Origin: Pseudorhodoplanes sp.
Lineage (GTDB): Bacteria; Pseudomonadota; Alphaproteobacteria; Rhizobiales; Xanthobacteraceae
Length of the DNA stretch: 56,053 nucleotides
Direction: 5' to 3'
Assembly: GCA_022843165.1 (NCBI GenBank)
Contig: JALHOD010000023.1
Location: 1 to 56,053, forward strand
Shown: in pieces, positions 1 to 8,878 of the stretch
Layout of the letters: the number at the start of each line of letters is the position of its first letter
How positions within the stretch are numbered: position 1 is the stretch's first letter
Position numbers and translations under genes: made by a program
Notes under the pieces: generated by a model
The model's database searches: none
Told to the model about the DNA's origin: nothing
What the model saw: the letters and a program-made list of their open reading frames with translations, nothing else

Positions 1-104
1 GGTGGCGCATAGGCATAGGGAACCGTCCGCCGCGCGCAGCCCGACGCCGCCAGCGCAACCAGCACCACCGCCATGAGACGGTTCCAACGCGTAAAACGCC
101 GCAT
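1..104 (-). CDS. Lipoprotein, N-terminal fragment (gene runs off the window)
   Basis: Reading leftwards from an ATG at 104-102 gives an open frame to the window edge. It starts MRRFTRWNRLMAVVLVAL and continues AASGCARRTVPYAYAP. This is a basic n-region, a hydrophobic core and a Cys in an A-S-G-C context, so a type II (lipoprotein) signal peptide with the lipidated Cys near residue 23; Ala rather than Leu at -3 is slightly atypical. A second in-frame Met at residue 11 is a possible start. Only about 34 codons are visible, so the function cannot be told. The frame is too short for most ORF callers. Confidence 0.55.
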   Translation of the reverse strand, partial: MRRFTRWNRLMAVVLVALAASGCARRTVPYAYAP

Positions 105-201
105 CCTGCGAATCCGGGCCCACAAATCTGAAGCCCGATTAACGCGTTATATGGTTAACAAAACCTCACCGATTCCAAGATGACACCGCCAGGGACATTC
201 G

Positions 202-744
202 TCAGCTTTTGCGCGGACGTCGCGAAGCCGGCTTCTCTTCCGCCGGCTTCATCTTGTCGGTGAGGCGGTCCGCGACGGCAGCCGCCAGCATGGACCCCAG
301 AAAGACCACATGAATGATCGCCAGCCAGTAAAGCTTCTTGTCGTCGTAGCTGCCGATATTCATGAAAGCCTTGAGCAGCTGGATGGCCGAGATCGCGACG
401 ATGGACGAAATCAGCTTCTGTTTCAGGCCGGCGAAATCGACCTTGGTCATCCAGTCCGGACGATCGTGTCCCACCTCCTCGAAGCGAGAGACGAAATTCT
501 CGTAACCCGAAAAAATCACGATCACGATGAGATTGCCGACCAGCACCAGATCGACAAGGCCTAGAACACCAAGAATGACGTCTGATTCCGAGGCAATATG
601 GATATTGGTGACGAAGGAAATTAGCTCAATGAGAAAATGCACGAACAGCAGCAGCAGACTGACAACCAGCCCGATGTAAAACGGCGCCAGCAACCAGCGG
701 CTCTGAAAGAGAATGAATTCCAGCAGAAGCTCGACCCGACGCAC
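202..744 (-). CDS. UPF0114 family inner-membrane protein (YqhA-like)
   Basis: The 180-residue product resembles E. coli YqhA along its length: an N-terminal QSRWLLAPFYIGL segment, a SGYENFVSRF motif in the middle and a SSIVAISAIQLL helix. Three to four hydrophobic helices are visible (about residues 15-45, 60-85, 115-135, 145-165), with a charged C-terminal tail. I chose the GTG at 744 because a strong GGGAGGG lies 5 nt upstream and this start matches the YqhA N-terminus; a TTG nine codons upstream would add residues unlike the family. The family is widespread with unknown function. The gene is followed by msrA on the same strand upstream at about 100 bp. Confidence 0.85.
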   Translation of the reverse strand: MRRVELLLEFILFQSRWLLAPFYIGLVVSLLLLFVHFLIELISFVTNIHIASESDVILGVLGLVDLVLVGNLIVIVIFSGYENFVSRFEEVGHDRPDWMTKVDFAGLKQKLISSIVAISAIQLLKAFMNIGSYDDKKLYWLAIIHVVFLGSMLAAAVADRLTDKMKPAEEKPASRRPRKS

Positions 745-839
745 GCCGACCCTCCCGCGTTCGTCCCTCAACCCTAAACAAACAAAATGACGCGGCCGGT
801 GACCTGCGTCAATCGGGCCGCGCCATCGGTTTCAGATTG

Positions 840-1499
840 TCAGGCTGCGGCGACGCCGGTTCCGATCGGGCAACTCACGCCGGTGCCGCCGAGACCGCAA
901 TAGCCCATCGGATTCTTCGCCAGATATTGCTGATGATAATCTTCGGCGAAGTAGAATTCCGGTGCATCCAGAATTTCCGTGGTGATGGGCCCATAGTTTT
1001 TTGACGCTATCGCCTTCTCATAGGTCGCCTTCGACGCCTCCGCGGCTTTGCGCTGCGCCGCATCGAACACATAGATGCCGGAGCGATATTGCGTTCCGAC
1101 GTCATTGCCCTGCCGCATGCCCTGCGTCGGGTCGTGGCTTTCCCAGAAGGTCTTGAGCAACTGCTGATAGGAGATCTTTGCGGGGTCGAACACGACCAGC
1201 ACCACCTCGTTATGGCCGGTCTGCCCGGAGCAGACTTCCTGGTAGGTCGGGTTCGGCGTATGACCAGCGGCATAGCCGACCGCGGTCACATAGACGCCGT
1301 CGTCCAATTCCCAGAACTTGCGCTCCGCACCCCAAAAGCATCCAAACCCGAACATCGCCATCTGGCTGCCCGCCGGATATGGCCCTTTCAGGGGATTGCC
1401 GTTGACGAAATGGGCGTGGGCGGTGGGGATCGGATGTGTGCGGCCCGGCAGAGCCTCGCCGGGGCCCGGAATGGTCAGGGATTTCTTGAACATGAACAT
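840..1499 (-). CDS. msrA: Peptide-methionine (S)-S-oxide reductase MsrA
   Basis: MsrA reduces methionine S-sulfoxide in oxidised proteins with thioredoxin as reductant. The 219-residue product has the catalytic GCFWGAER motif (Cys about 54) after an N-terminal extension typical of proteobacterial MsrA. It also has the GHNEVV and ESHDPTQ blocks, the EDYHQQYL segment, and a Gly-rich C-terminal tail with two further Cys ([12 protein letters not shown]) that can act as resolving cysteines. The start at 1499 has GGGAG about 7 nt upstream; a longer frame exists but lacks this site. There is no secretion signal, so it is cytoplasmic. It stands alone and divergent from the next gene. Confidence 0.95.
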   Translation of the reverse strand: MFMFKKSLTIPGPGEALPGRTHPIPTAHAHFVNGNPLKGPYPAGSQMAMFGFGCFWGAERKFWELDDGVYVTAVGYAAGHTPNPTYQEVCSGQTGHNEVVLVVFDPAKISYQQLLKTFWESHDPTQGMRQGNDVGTQYRSGIYVFDAAQRKAAEASKATYEKAIASKNYGPITTEILDAPEFYFAEDYHQQYLAKNPMGYCGLGGTGVSCPIGTGVAAA

Positions 1500-1687
1500 G
1501 GCAGGTCTCCCGATGTCGGCACCAATATATGTGCTAGGAAAAGATTGCGCATCGGGTGCCAGCCGCACGCGACGCCCCCGGCAGTCATCCTCATGTTCAC
1601 AGCTGCGCGAGCAGCCTTCTTTCTATTGGGTCCTGCGCACTTTATGCTGGAAGGGTCAGCCGCCGGTAAAAGCCTACAGGAGACACC

Positions 1688-2176
1688 ATGACGTTGAAGA
1701 TGCTTGTGATCGCGTGCGCGGCCTTTTTTCTGAGCGCGGCACCATCCTCCGCCCAGCAAACGCCACCGCCTTATGGGCCTCCGATCACACTGGACGTGGC
1801 CAAAAAGATCATGGCGGCGGCTGAAGCCGAGGCCGTCAAGAACAGCTGGCAAGTGGTGATCACCATCATCGACAGCGGCGGCCACATGGTCATGATGCAG
1901 AAATTCGACAATACCCAGCTAGCCTCCCTGTCGGCCTCCGAAGGCAAGGCGCAGACCTCGCTCGCCTTCAAGTTGCCGTCCAAGGCCCTGGAAGACGCCA
2001 TTGCCGCAGGCGGGTCCGGAACACGGCTGCTGGCGCTGAAGAACATTTCGCCCTTCGAGGGCGGATTGCCCATCGTGGTGGACGGAAAGATCATCGGTGC
2101 GATCGGCGTTTCGGGTGCGCTTTCGGCTCAGGATGCCCAAGTGGCGCGCGCCGGCATCGCAGCCGTGGGCAACTAG
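1688..2176 (+). CDS. Periplasmic GlcG/HbpS-family (DUF336) protein
   Basis: The 162-residue product begins with a cleavable signal peptide (KMLVIACAAFFLSAAPSSA, cleavage near residue 22). The rest is one GlcG/HbpS domain: LDVAKKIMAAAEAEA helix, VVITIIDSGGHMVMM strand pair, the KAQTS helix, and a C-terminal GGLPIVVDGKIIGAIGVSGA block. Known members include haem-binding HbpS and GlcG of the glycolate locus, but most have no assigned role, so haem or small-ligand binding in the periplasm is an inference. It converges on the next gene; the two stop codons overlap at 2173-2176. Confidence 0.8.
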   Translation: MTLKMLVIACAAFFLSAAPSSAQQTPPPYGPPITLDVAKKIMAAAEAEAVKNSWQVVITIIDSGGHMVMMQKFDNTQLASLSASEGKAQTSLAFKLPSKALEDAIAAGGSGTRLLALKNISPFEGGLPIVVDGKIIGAIGVSGALSAQDAQVARAGIAAVGN

Positions 2177-2493
2177 TCCCGCGCATAGCCGATCAGCCGC
2201 TTTTTCCTGCGGCCCAGCAGAATGAAAAGAATGCCGACCACGCCAAGGACCAGCCAGGCCGGCTGGTCCAGCAGCGTGAGCATGATCGAATTCCAGAACC
2301 AGACGGTCAGATGCTGCTCGACCAGCGCCTGCAGGGACTGCAGGCTGGCGGCGTGAATGTCGGTCCAGAGCTGGCCGAGCTTGTAGATATAGATCCGGCT
2401 GTCGGCGATCGATTTGGCGCCGTCATAGACAAGCAGAATGAAGGCCGCTGCCAGGATCAAAACGCCCAGGAATCGAAACAAAAATCGGATCAT
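2173..2493 (-). CDS. Small two-helix membrane protein, unknown function
   Basis: A 106-residue protein starting MIRFLFRFLG. It has one hydrophobic helix at residues 4-25, an amphipathic middle with aromatic residues (IYIYKLGQLW), and a second helix near 80-98 followed by a basic tail (GRRKKRL). The longer upstream start would add 24 mainly polar residues and is less likely. No enzyme motif is visible. It looks like a conserved small inner-membrane protein of this bacterial order, but I do not recognise a named family. It is divergent from the malic enzyme gene. Confidence 0.6.
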   Translation of the reverse strand: MIRFLFRFLGVLILAAAFILLVYDGAKSIADSRIYIYKLGQLWTDIHAASLQSLQALVEQHLTVWFWNSIMLTLLDQPAWLVLGVVGILFILLGRRKKRLIGYARD

Positions 2494-2674
2494 TGCGGGT
2501 CCAAATGGGTCGCCGAGAAAATACAGTGTCCGGCACGGCTTAACCTCCCGGTCTGTCGCGTTCAACCGATTCGCGGTTCACATGCGCGACATCACGCGCC
2601 GGTCCCTTGAGGTCGGCGCTTTTATTCCGCTAACGTCGCAACGGGCGGGGGTTCCCGTCGCCCAGGGAGTTGAA

Positions 2675-4957
2675 ATGGCCGAAAAGCCAAGTGGCCGCAC
2701 GAACCGGCCGACCTTTACCGAACAGGAAGCGCTGCTGTTCCACTCGGAAGGCCGCCCCGGCAAGCTGGAGGTGGTGGCCACCAAGCCGATGGCGACCCAG
2801 CGCGATCTGTCACTGGCCTATTCGCCCGGCGTGGCGGTTCCGGTCCTGGCCATCGCGGAAGACGAAAGCCGAGCCTACGATTATACGACCAAGGGCAATT
2901 TTGTCGCCGTCATCACCAATGGTACGGCCATTCTGGGGCTGGGCAATCTCGGGGCGCTGGCGGCCAAGCCCGTGATGGAAGGCAAGGCGGTGCTGTTCAA
3001 GCGCTTCGCCGATATCGATTCCATCGACCTGGAAGTCTCGACCGAGGATCCGGACGAATTCATCAATGCCATCAAGCTGCTCGGGAAGGGCTGGGGCGGC
3101 ATCAATCTGGAGGACATCAAGGCCCCGGAATGCTTCGTGATCGAGCAGAGATTGCGCGAATTGCTCGACATTCCCGTCTTTCACGATGACCAGCACGGCA
3201 CCGCGATCATTGCCGCCGCGGGTCTCATGAACGCTCTCGATCTCACCGGCCGCGACATCAAGAAGACCAGGCTGGTCTGCAATGGCGCGGGTTCCGCCGG
3301 CATCGCCTGTCTCGAATTGCTCAAGGCCACCGGCTTTTCGCCGGAAAACCTGATCCTGTGCGACACCAAAGGCGTGATCTACCAAGGCCGCACCGAGGGA
3401 ATGAACCAGTGGAAATCGGCGCATGCCGTGAAGACCAAGGCGCGCACGCTGGCCGAGGCCATGGAAGGCGCCGATGTTTTCTTCGGCCTGTCGGCCAAGG
3501 GCGCCGTCACCCAGACGATGGTGAAGTCGATGGCCGCTCGGCCCATCATTTTCGCCATGGCCAATCCTGATCCCGAAATCACCGTGGAGGAGGTGGCGCA
3601 GGTGCGCCACGACGCCATCATGGCGACCGGCCGCTCGGATTATCCGAACCAGGTCAACAACGTACTGGGCTTCCCCTATATCTTCCGCGGTGCACTGGAT
3701 GTGCGCGCCACCACCATCAACATGGAAATGAAAATCGCCGCCGCGAAGGCGCTGGCCGAACTGGCGCGCGAGGACGTGCCGGACGAGGTTGCGGCGGCCT
3801 ATGGCGCGCGCCCGAAATTCGGGCCGGATTACATCATCCCGGTCCCGTTCGATCCGCGGCTCATCTCCTTTATCCCGCCGGCGGTGGCGAAGGCGGCAAT
3901 GGAGTCCGGCGTGGCGCGCAAGCCAATTATGGACATGGACGCCTATCGCCAGCAACTGCGCACACGACGCGACCCGGTGGCCGGCGTTCTGGCGCGGGTC
4001 TATGAACGGCTGCGCCGGGCGCCCAAACGCGTTGTCTTCGCCGAAGGCGAGGAGGATCAGGTCATCCGGGCGGCTGCCAGTTTCGTCCACGAAGGCCTTG
4101 GCACCGCCCTGCTGGTGGGACGCGAAGACCGCGTGCGCGAAAGCGCGCGCAATCTCGGCATCGAGCTTGGCGGCAAAATCGCGATCGTCAACGCCAAGAT
4201 TTCACAACGAAATTCGGACTATGCCGCGTATCTTTACGAGCGCCTTCAACGCAAAGGCTTCCTGTTCCGCGATTGCCAGCGGCTAGTGAACCAGGATCGC
4301 AACCATTTCGCGTCCTGCATGGTGGCGCTCGGCGACGCCGACGCCATGGTCACCGGCGTAACCCGTAACTTCTCCGTTGCATTGGAAGACGTTCGGCGTT
4401 GCATTGATCCCAAACCGGGCCATCGCGTCATCGGCGTGTCGCTAGTGCTGGCGCCGCGCGGACGTACGGTGATCGTCGCCGATACCGCGGTGACCGAGAT
4501 GCCGGATGCCGAGGATCTCGCTGACATTGCCGTCGAAGTGGCTGGCGTCGCGCGCCGGCTCGGTCACGAGCCGCGGCTGGCGATGCTCGCTTTCTCAACC
4601 TTCGGCCATCCACCGGGCGAACGCTCGGCGCGCGTCCAGGAAGCGGTCCGTATTCTCGACCAGCGCAGGGTCGATTTCGAATATGACGGCGAAATGGCCG
4701 CCGATGTCGCGCTCAATCCGGAAGCGGCGGCGGCCTATCCGTTCAATCGGCTGACCGGCCCGGCTAATGTGCTGGTGATGCCAGCGTTCCATTCTGCTTC
4801 GATCTCGACCAAGCTGCTGCAGGAACTGGGCGGCGCCACCGTGATCGGGCCTTTGCTGGTCGGACTGGACAGACCAGTGCAGATCGTTCAATTGGGCGCC
4901 AAGGATTCCAACCTCGTCAACATGGCGGCGCTCGCGGCCTTCAACGTCAACGGGTAG
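2675..4957 (+). CDS. maeB: NADP-dependent malic enzyme with C-terminal phosphotransacetylase-like domain
   Basis: It converts malate to pyruvate, CO2 and NAD(P)H in the cytoplasm. The 760-residue product has the malic-enzyme domain (AYSPGVAVP near 45-55, FHDDQHGTAI near 168-177), a nucleotide-binding fold (CNGAGSAGIACLE near 201), and from about residue 438 a Pta-like region (KRVVFAEGEEDQVIRAA, VIGPLLVGL). This is the usual architecture and length of the large proteobacterial MaeB type, where the tail is thought to be regulatory rather than catalytic. The ATG at 2675 has GGGAG 5 nt upstream; the open frame extends 79 codons further without family resemblance. The aldolase gene follows after 21 bp, probably in one transcript. 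Confidence 0.95.
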   Translation: MAEKPSGRTNRPTFTEQEALLFHSEGRPGKLEVVATKPMATQRDLSLAYSPGVAVPVLAIAEDESRAYDYTTKGNFVAVITNGTAILGLGNLGALAAKPVMEGKAVLFKRFADIDSIDLEVSTEDPDEFINAIKLLGKGWGGINLEDIKAPECFVIEQRLRELLDIPVFHDDQHGTAIIAAAGLMNALDLTGRDIKKTRLVCNGAGSAGIACLELLKATGFSPENLILCDTKGVIYQGRTEGMNQWKSAHAVKTKARTLAEAMEGADVFFGLSAKGAVTQTMVKSMAARPIIFAMANPDPEITVEEVAQVRHDAIMATGRSDYPNQVNNVLGFPYIFRGALDVRATTINMEMKIAAAKALAELAREDVPDEVAAAYGARPKFGPDYIIPVPFDPRLISFIPPAVAKAAMESGVARKPIMDMDAYRQQLRTRRDPVAGVLARVYERLRRAPKRVVFAEGEEDQVIRAAASFVHEGLGTALLVGREDRVRESARNLGIELGGKIAIVNAKISQRNSDYAAYLYERLQRKGFLFRDCQRLVNQDRNHFASCMVALGDADAMVTGVTRNFSVALEDVRRCIDPKPGHRVIGVSLVLAPRGRTVIVADTAVTEMPDAEDLADIAVEVAGVARRLGHEPRLAMLAFSTFGHPPGERSARVQEAVRILDQRRVDFEYDGEMAADVALNPEAAAAYPFNRLTGPANVLVMPAFHSASISTKLLQELGGATVIGPLLVGLDRPVQIVQLGAKDSNLVNMAALAAFNVNG

Positions 4958-4978
4958 CCGTCGCCAAGGGAGTGCAAC

Positions 4979-5875
4979 GTGGCCAGTTCTGCATTAAGTG
5001 GCGTGATTGCCGCGGTCGCCACCGCGATCGACGACAAGGGGGTGCCGGATCGGGAGCGCGCGTTGAAGCTGGCGCGCTATCTGCTCGATAACGGTTGCGA
5101 CGGCCTGAATGTCCTTGGCACCACGGGCGAGGCGACGTCATTTTCGCTGGCCGAACGCATGGGGCTGATGTCGGCCTATCGCGAAGCCGGGATGCCGATG
5201 GATCGCCTGATGGTCGGCACGGGTGCGGCCGCGGTATCAGACGCCATAGTGCTCACCCGCCACGCGTCGGAACTCGGCTTTGCGGGAGCGCTGATCCTGC
5301 CGCCTTTCTATTACAAGGGTGTCCCGGATGATGGGCTGGTTGCCTATGTGGAGGCCATCGTGAAAGCGACCGCCGACAAACCGATCCCGATCTATCTCTA
5401 TCATTTCCCGGCACAGTCGGGCCTGCCGTGGCACATCGCGCTGATCAAGCGTCTGGTCGACGCCTTCGGCCCGCGCATTGTCGGCCTCAAGGATTCCTCC
5501 GGTGACATGCCTTTCGCGCGGGAGGCTGCCAAAATCGCCCGCGGTTTCGCGGTCTTTCCGTCCAACGAAGCCGCCTTGCTGGAAGCCCGCAGCGGCGCCT
5601 TCGCCGGTGTGATCTCCGCAACCGCCAACTGCAATCCCGACCTCTGCGGCCGCGCGTGGCGGCACGGCGATCAGGCCGCCCTCGATCAGGCTGTCACCAT
5701 CCGCAAGCTGTTCGACGGCAAGGCCCTGGTCTCCGGAGTCAAAGCGTTGCTCGCGCATATTCATAACGATCCGGCGTTGGCAAAGGTCAAGCCGCCACTG
5801 GCGGCCTTTCCGGCAGCCGACGGGGCCGCGGTTCTGGCCGGATATGACGCGGTCCGGGCCAAAAAGGTCGCCTGA
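4979..5875 (+). CDS. Dihydrodipicolinate synthase/N-acetylneuraminate lyase superfamily aldolase
   Basis: A 298-residue class I aldolase-fold protein. It has the GTTGE pyruvate-carboxylate motif (residues 47-51), the Schiff-base lysine in VGLKDSSGD (Lys171) and the catalytic Tyr in YLYHFP (Tyr141). Authentic DapA normally has YNVPGRT at that last site, so this may be a paralogue acting on another pyruvate-derived substrate rather than the lysine-pathway enzyme. The GTG start at 4979 is preceded by AAGGGAG. It lies 21 bp after maeB, whose pyruvate product is the usual co-substrate of this superfamily; the link is an inference. A terminator follows. Confidence 0.85.
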   Translation: MASSALSGVIAAVATAIDDKGVPDRERALKLARYLLDNGCDGLNVLGTTGEATSFSLAERMGLMSAYREAGMPMDRLMVGTGAAAVSDAIVLTRHASELGFAGALILPPFYYKGVPDDGLVAYVEAIVKATADKPIPIYLYHFPAQSGLPWHIALIKRLVDAFGPRIVGLKDSSGDMPFAREAAKIARGFAVFPSNEAALLEARSGAFAGVISATANCNPDLCGRAWRHGDQAALDQAVTIRKLFDGKALVSGVKALLAHIHNDPALAKVKPPLAAFPAADGAAVLAGYDAVRAKKVA

Positions 5876-5934
5876 CGGCCCCTTTTTGGCGCGTTGACGC
5901 CTCCCGGCCCAGTCATTATAAGCATCCCCAGATC

Positions 5935-5963
5935 GCGGCGGCTTTTGAGCCGCCGCATTTTTT
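5935..5963 (+). terminator. Rho-independent terminator after the maeB-aldolase pair
   Basis: A 9-bp GC stem (GCGGCGGCT at 5935-5943, AGCCGCCGC at 5948-5956) with a 4-nt loop is followed by ATTTTTT. It lies 60 bp after the aldolase stop and 60 bp before rpsT, separating the two units. Confidence 0.85.
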
Positions 5964-6024
5964 ACCGACACAAACCAGGCCGGCGCCGTATCGATCAGGC
6001 AGCCCCGCGCCGTGGAGAGGGCTT

Positions 6025-6291
6025 ATGGCCAATACGAAATCCGCGAAGAAAAAGACGCGCGTGATCGCGCGCCGCACCGAGATCAACAAGAACCGCCGTT
6101 CCGGCATGCGGACTTATATTCGCAAAGTCGAAGAGGCAATCGCGAGCGGCGACGGCAATGCCGCGCGAGATGCCCTGCGCGCCGCCGAACCACAGATGAT
6201 GCGCGCCAGCCAGAAGGGTGTACTGCACAAGAAGACCGCCAGCCGCAAAATCTCCCGGTTGACCCATCAGATCGCGAAAATCAGCAAGTAA
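6025..6291 (+). CDS. rpsT: 30S ribosomal protein S20
   Basis: The 88-residue, strongly basic product begins [17 protein letters not shown] and continues with [19 protein letters not shown] and [16 protein letters not shown]. This is the standard S20 sequence pattern and length; S20 binds 16S rRNA in the 30S body. GGAGAGGG lies 7 nt upstream of the ATG. It is a single-gene unit, bounded by terminators on both sides. Upstream placement of rpsT next to dnaA is common in this bacterial order. Confidence 0.97.
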   Translation: MANTKSAKKKTRVIARRTEINKNRRSGMRTYIRKVEEAIASGDGNAARDALRAAEPQMMRASQKGVLHKKTASRKISRLTHQIAKISK

Positions 6292-6312
6292 AATCCCGCT
6301 ACGGGATTTTTT
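6291..6312 (+). terminator. rpsT terminator 1
   Basis: The stem AAATCCCG (6291-6298)/CGGGATTT (6302-6309) has a 3-nt loop and runs straight into a T tract. It starts at the last base of the rpsT stop codon. Confidence 0.85.
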
Positions 6313-6320
6313 GTCTACGA

Positions 6321-6346
6321 AAGCCCGGCATATGCCGGGCTTTTTT
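6321..6346 (+). terminator. rpsT terminator 2 (tandem)
   Basis: A perfect 22-nt palindrome (arm AAGCCCGGCAT, 6321-6331) is followed by further Ts to 6346. It lies 8 bp after terminator 1 and acts as a back-up stop. Confidence 0.8.
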
Positions 6347-6990
6347 GTTTTCGATTGCGCAAATATCCCATCATCGGTCGGAGAATGTTGGTCACCGCAT
6401 CGCATCGCACGCTGTCGCTGCCGGCGCGCGCCGCGGTGAAAGCTAGGTGAAATTTTGAACAGGAAAAGCCACGACTCAAGAACAGCTTAACGACATAGTT
6501 GTTAGGGGGCCTATGAATCCTGTCTCCCGACACCACACAAGAATGCAGCGAAATAGGGGGTTTCTTGAGATGGCGTATGCAGCGGTCATACGCGCGCGTC
6601 CGAAAAACCATACGACGATTCAAGACGTTGTGATGACACTTTGCACACACGCGTTCGACCGGAAGGACACACCCGAATTACGAATGCGTTAATGCCGACA
6701 AAAGCCGTTGCAGTTTGAAGATGCGCGTGTATTTTTAAATCGCTGTCGCGCCAGCGACGGTTTTCAGTAAATGGTCTTTCTTCGAACTCATCGAAGATGA
6801 GAGCGGGCGTCATGTGTCTCGAATTCTCAAACTCGAAGATTTCTCGGCGAGGACCGCCTTTGCGTAAAATGATCGCCTGATATTCGCGTTGCCGTTTTAG
6901 TGTCTGGCATCGCGAAGCAAGGCTCCCGGTAATTAACCTTCGACAATAAGCGGCCCACCGAGCAAACTGCGCGGCTGGGAGGGGGAACAT
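6347..6990. other. 644-bp AT-richer intergenic region upstream of dnaA
   Basis: No frame here shows a recognisable protein, and composition is visibly more AT-rich than the neighbours. I looked for DnaA boxes (TTATCCACA and its complement) and found no good match, so I do not call an origin. The longest minus-strand frame (6586-7005) has no family resemblance and no credible SD. The stretch may hold the dnaA promoter, a small RNA or decayed sequence. Confidence 0.5.
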
Positions 6991-7131
6991 ATGACGACGG
7001 ACCATAAAGCAGACGACGCCGCCTTTTCGGATCGGCTCGGCTCGAATAAAGAATACAAAATAAAGCCTGGCATCGGTTTCTCCGGGATCGCCATGCGATT
7101 CTATGGAGCAGCGTCCCCTCCCACGAGATGA
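6991..7131 (+). CDS. Possible small protein (46 aa) upstream of dnaA
   Basis: An ATG at 6991 is preceded, 5 nt away, by GGGAGGGGG (6977-6985), one of the strongest SD sequences in the window. The frame encodes 46 residues with acidic and basic clusters and no hydrophobic helix, beginning MTTDHKADDAAFSDRLGSNK. It could be a genuine short protein, a leader peptide for dnaA (171 bp downstream), or a chance frame. I recognise no homologue. The SD is the main argument for it. Confidence 0.3.
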   Translation: MTTDHKADDAAFSDRLGSNKEYKIKPGIGFSGIAMRFYGAASPPTR

Positions 7132-7302
7132 GACTGCGCGTATCGTTTCCTGCTGGTGAGTGTTGCGCTGTCTCTCAAGGCTGGCGGCCTTCGGACAATA
7201 AAAAGCAACTTCATCGAGGGAAGCGCTATCGCGCTCATGACAGCGGCATAGGCGTTGTCACTCGCTTGTTTGGAATTCGACATTCGGGAAGAGGCGACCG
7301 AG

Positions 7303-8733
7303 ATGACGAGCATGGATCAGGAGCGCTGGTCACGCGTTAAAGGCAGATTGAAAGCGGAAGTCGGCGACGACATCTTTTCAAGTTGGTTTGCAAGAATGGA
7401 TCTGGAATCGGTCGAGCGCGACACCGCAAGGCTGTCAGTGCCGACGCGATTTCTCAAGAGCTGGATTCAGTCCCACTATAGCGACCGGGTTCTGAGCTGC
7501 TGGCAAGCCGAGGAAGAATCGGTCCGCCGCATTGAACTGACGGTGCGCACGGCGGTACTCCGTCCCAATCCTGCAAAGACCAAGCAGGAAGACAGCCCGG
7601 ACGCGTCGCGCGATCTGCGGCCCTTGAAAACCCAAGGTGGCGAGCAGCGCACCATGATCGCGCCGGTCTCGGCGGCGCATGAAGCGCTCGGTGGGTCTCC
7701 GCTCGATCCGCGTCTAACATTCGACAGCTTTCTGATCGGGCGCTCTAATACGCTGACCCACGCCGCCGCCAAACAGGTAGCCGTGGCGCGGCGCGGCGAC
7801 GTGGTGATGTTCAACCCGCTTTACATCCATGCCGGAGTCGGCTTGGGCAAGACGCATCTGCTGCACGCCATCACCTGGGCCGGCAATGCCGGCGGCGAAC
7901 GCAAGGTTCTGTATCTGACCGCCGAGAAGTTCATGTACGGCTTCGTCTCGGCGCTGAAAACGCAGACCGCTCTCGCCTTCAAGGAAGCCCTGCGCGGGAT
8001 CGACGTGCTGGTGATCGACGATCTGCAGTTCCTGACCGGCAAGAATTTGCAGGCCGAGTTCTGTCACACCCTCAATGCGCTGATCGATGCCGGTCGTCAG
8101 GTGGTGATTGCCGCCGACCGACCCCCGACCGATCTGGAAAGTCTGGACGACCGCGTTCGGTCCCGGCTGGCCGGCGGCCTTGTCGTCGAGATGGGTCCCT
8201 TGGGTGAGGAACTACGCCTGGAAATCCTGAAGAGCCGGATTTCCGCGGCCCGCGGTCATCATGCCGGCTTCGACGTTCCGGAGCCCGTGATTTCGTTCAT
8301 CGCGAAGTCGGTCACCCATAACGGCCGCGACCTGGAAGGCGCCCTGAATCGCTTGCTGGCCCATAGCAAGCTGACCGGCCAGCCGGTGACGCTCGAAATG
8401 GCGGAACGTGAGGTGCGCGACCTGATCCGGCCGCAGGAACCCAGGCGGGTGAAGATCGAGGACATCCAGCGCGTGGTGGCCCGGCAGTACAATGTCAGCC
8501 GCGGCGACCTTCTGTCCTCGCGCCGGACCGCGAATGTGGTGCGGCCGCGGCAGGTGGCGATGTATCTCGCCAAGACCCTGACCTTGCGGTCACTGCCGGA
8601 AATCGGCCGGCGCTTCGGGGGGCGGGACCACACCACGGTTCTGCACGCCGTGCGCAAGATCGAGGGCCTGGTCGGCAACGATAACGCGCTGGCCGACGAG
8701 ATCGAGGTCCTTAAGCGCCAGTTGCAGGAATAG
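7303..8733 (+). CDS. dnaA: Chromosomal replication initiator protein DnaA
   Basis: DnaA binds oriC as an ATP-form oligomer, melts it and loads DnaB. The 476-residue product has domain I ([20 protein letters not shown]), a variable linker, AAA+ Walker A ([12 protein letters not shown] near 178), Walker B ([10 protein letters not shown] near 235), and the domain IV helix-turn-helix with the signature [16 protein letters not shown] near 437. The ATG at 7303 follows GAAGAGG; an in-frame start at 7255 adds 16 residues, and an ATG at 7312 is also possible. dnaN follows after 145 bp that contain two hairpins. Confidence 0.97.
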   Translation: MTSMDQERWSRVKGRLKAEVGDDIFSSWFARMDLESVERDTARLSVPTRFLKSWIQSHYSDRVLSCWQAEEESVRRIELTVRTAVLRPNPAKTKQEDSPDASRDLRPLKTQGGEQRTMIAPVSAAHEALGGSPLDPRLTFDSFLIGRSNTLTHAAAKQVAVARRGDVVMFNPLYIHAGVGLGKTHLLHAITWAGNAGGERKVLYLTAEKFMYGFVSALKTQTALAFKEALRGIDVLVIDDLQFLTGKNLQAEFCHTLNALIDAGRQVVIAADRPPTDLESLDDRVRSRLAGGLVVEMGPLGEELRLEILKSRISAARGHHAGFDVPEPVISFIAKSVTHNGRDLEGALNRLLAHSKLTGQPVTLEMAEREVRDLIRPQEPRRVKIEDIQRVVARQYNVSRGDLLSSRRTANVVRPRQVAMYLAKTLTLRSLPEIGRRFGGRDHTTVLHAVRKIEGLVGNDNALADEIEVLKRQLQE

Positions 8734-8755
8734 GCAAGAACCGAAAACTCTTGCC
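8733..8755 (+). terminator. Hairpin directly after dnaA
   Basis: The stem GGCAAGA (8733-8739)/TCTTGCC (8749-8755) has a 9-nt loop. No T tract follows, so it may be a weak terminator or a 3'-end stabiliser. Confidence 0.35.
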
Positions 8756-8785
8756 GAAACCCTTCCGCCGCGCCAATTTCTGTTC

Positions 8786-8819
8786 CCCCGGTCATCCGCC
8801 TCATCGCGGGCGGCCGGGG
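8786..8819 (+). promoter_or_regulatory. GC-rich bulged hairpin between dnaA and dnaN
   Basis: CCCCGG (8786-8791) pairs with CCGGGG (8814-8819), and CCGCC (8796-8800) with GGCGG (8809-8813), giving an 11-bp stem with a TCAT bulge. It ends 59 bp before dnaN. No U tract follows; a regulatory or processing role is a guess. Confidence 0.3.
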
Positions 8820-8878
8820 TTATCGTCACCGCGGCGCGTTCAGCGCCGAAAATCCTTTCCCCAGGCGGGGTTACGCAG

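Noticed and set aside
2810-4090. 426-codon minus-strand frame opposite maeB
   Set aside because: Antisense shadow of a well-supported gene, Arg/His/Gly-rich without motifs.
6586-7005. 139-codon minus-strand frame upstream of dnaA
   Set aside because: No recognisable domain, no credible SD at its start, and its 5' end overlaps the plus-strand SD region at 6977-6991; treated as chance in an AT-richer gap.
6347-7302. oriC next to dnaA
   Set aside because: No TTATCCACA-type boxes or clear AT-rich unwinding repeats found by eye. Four GANTC sites are near chance frequency.
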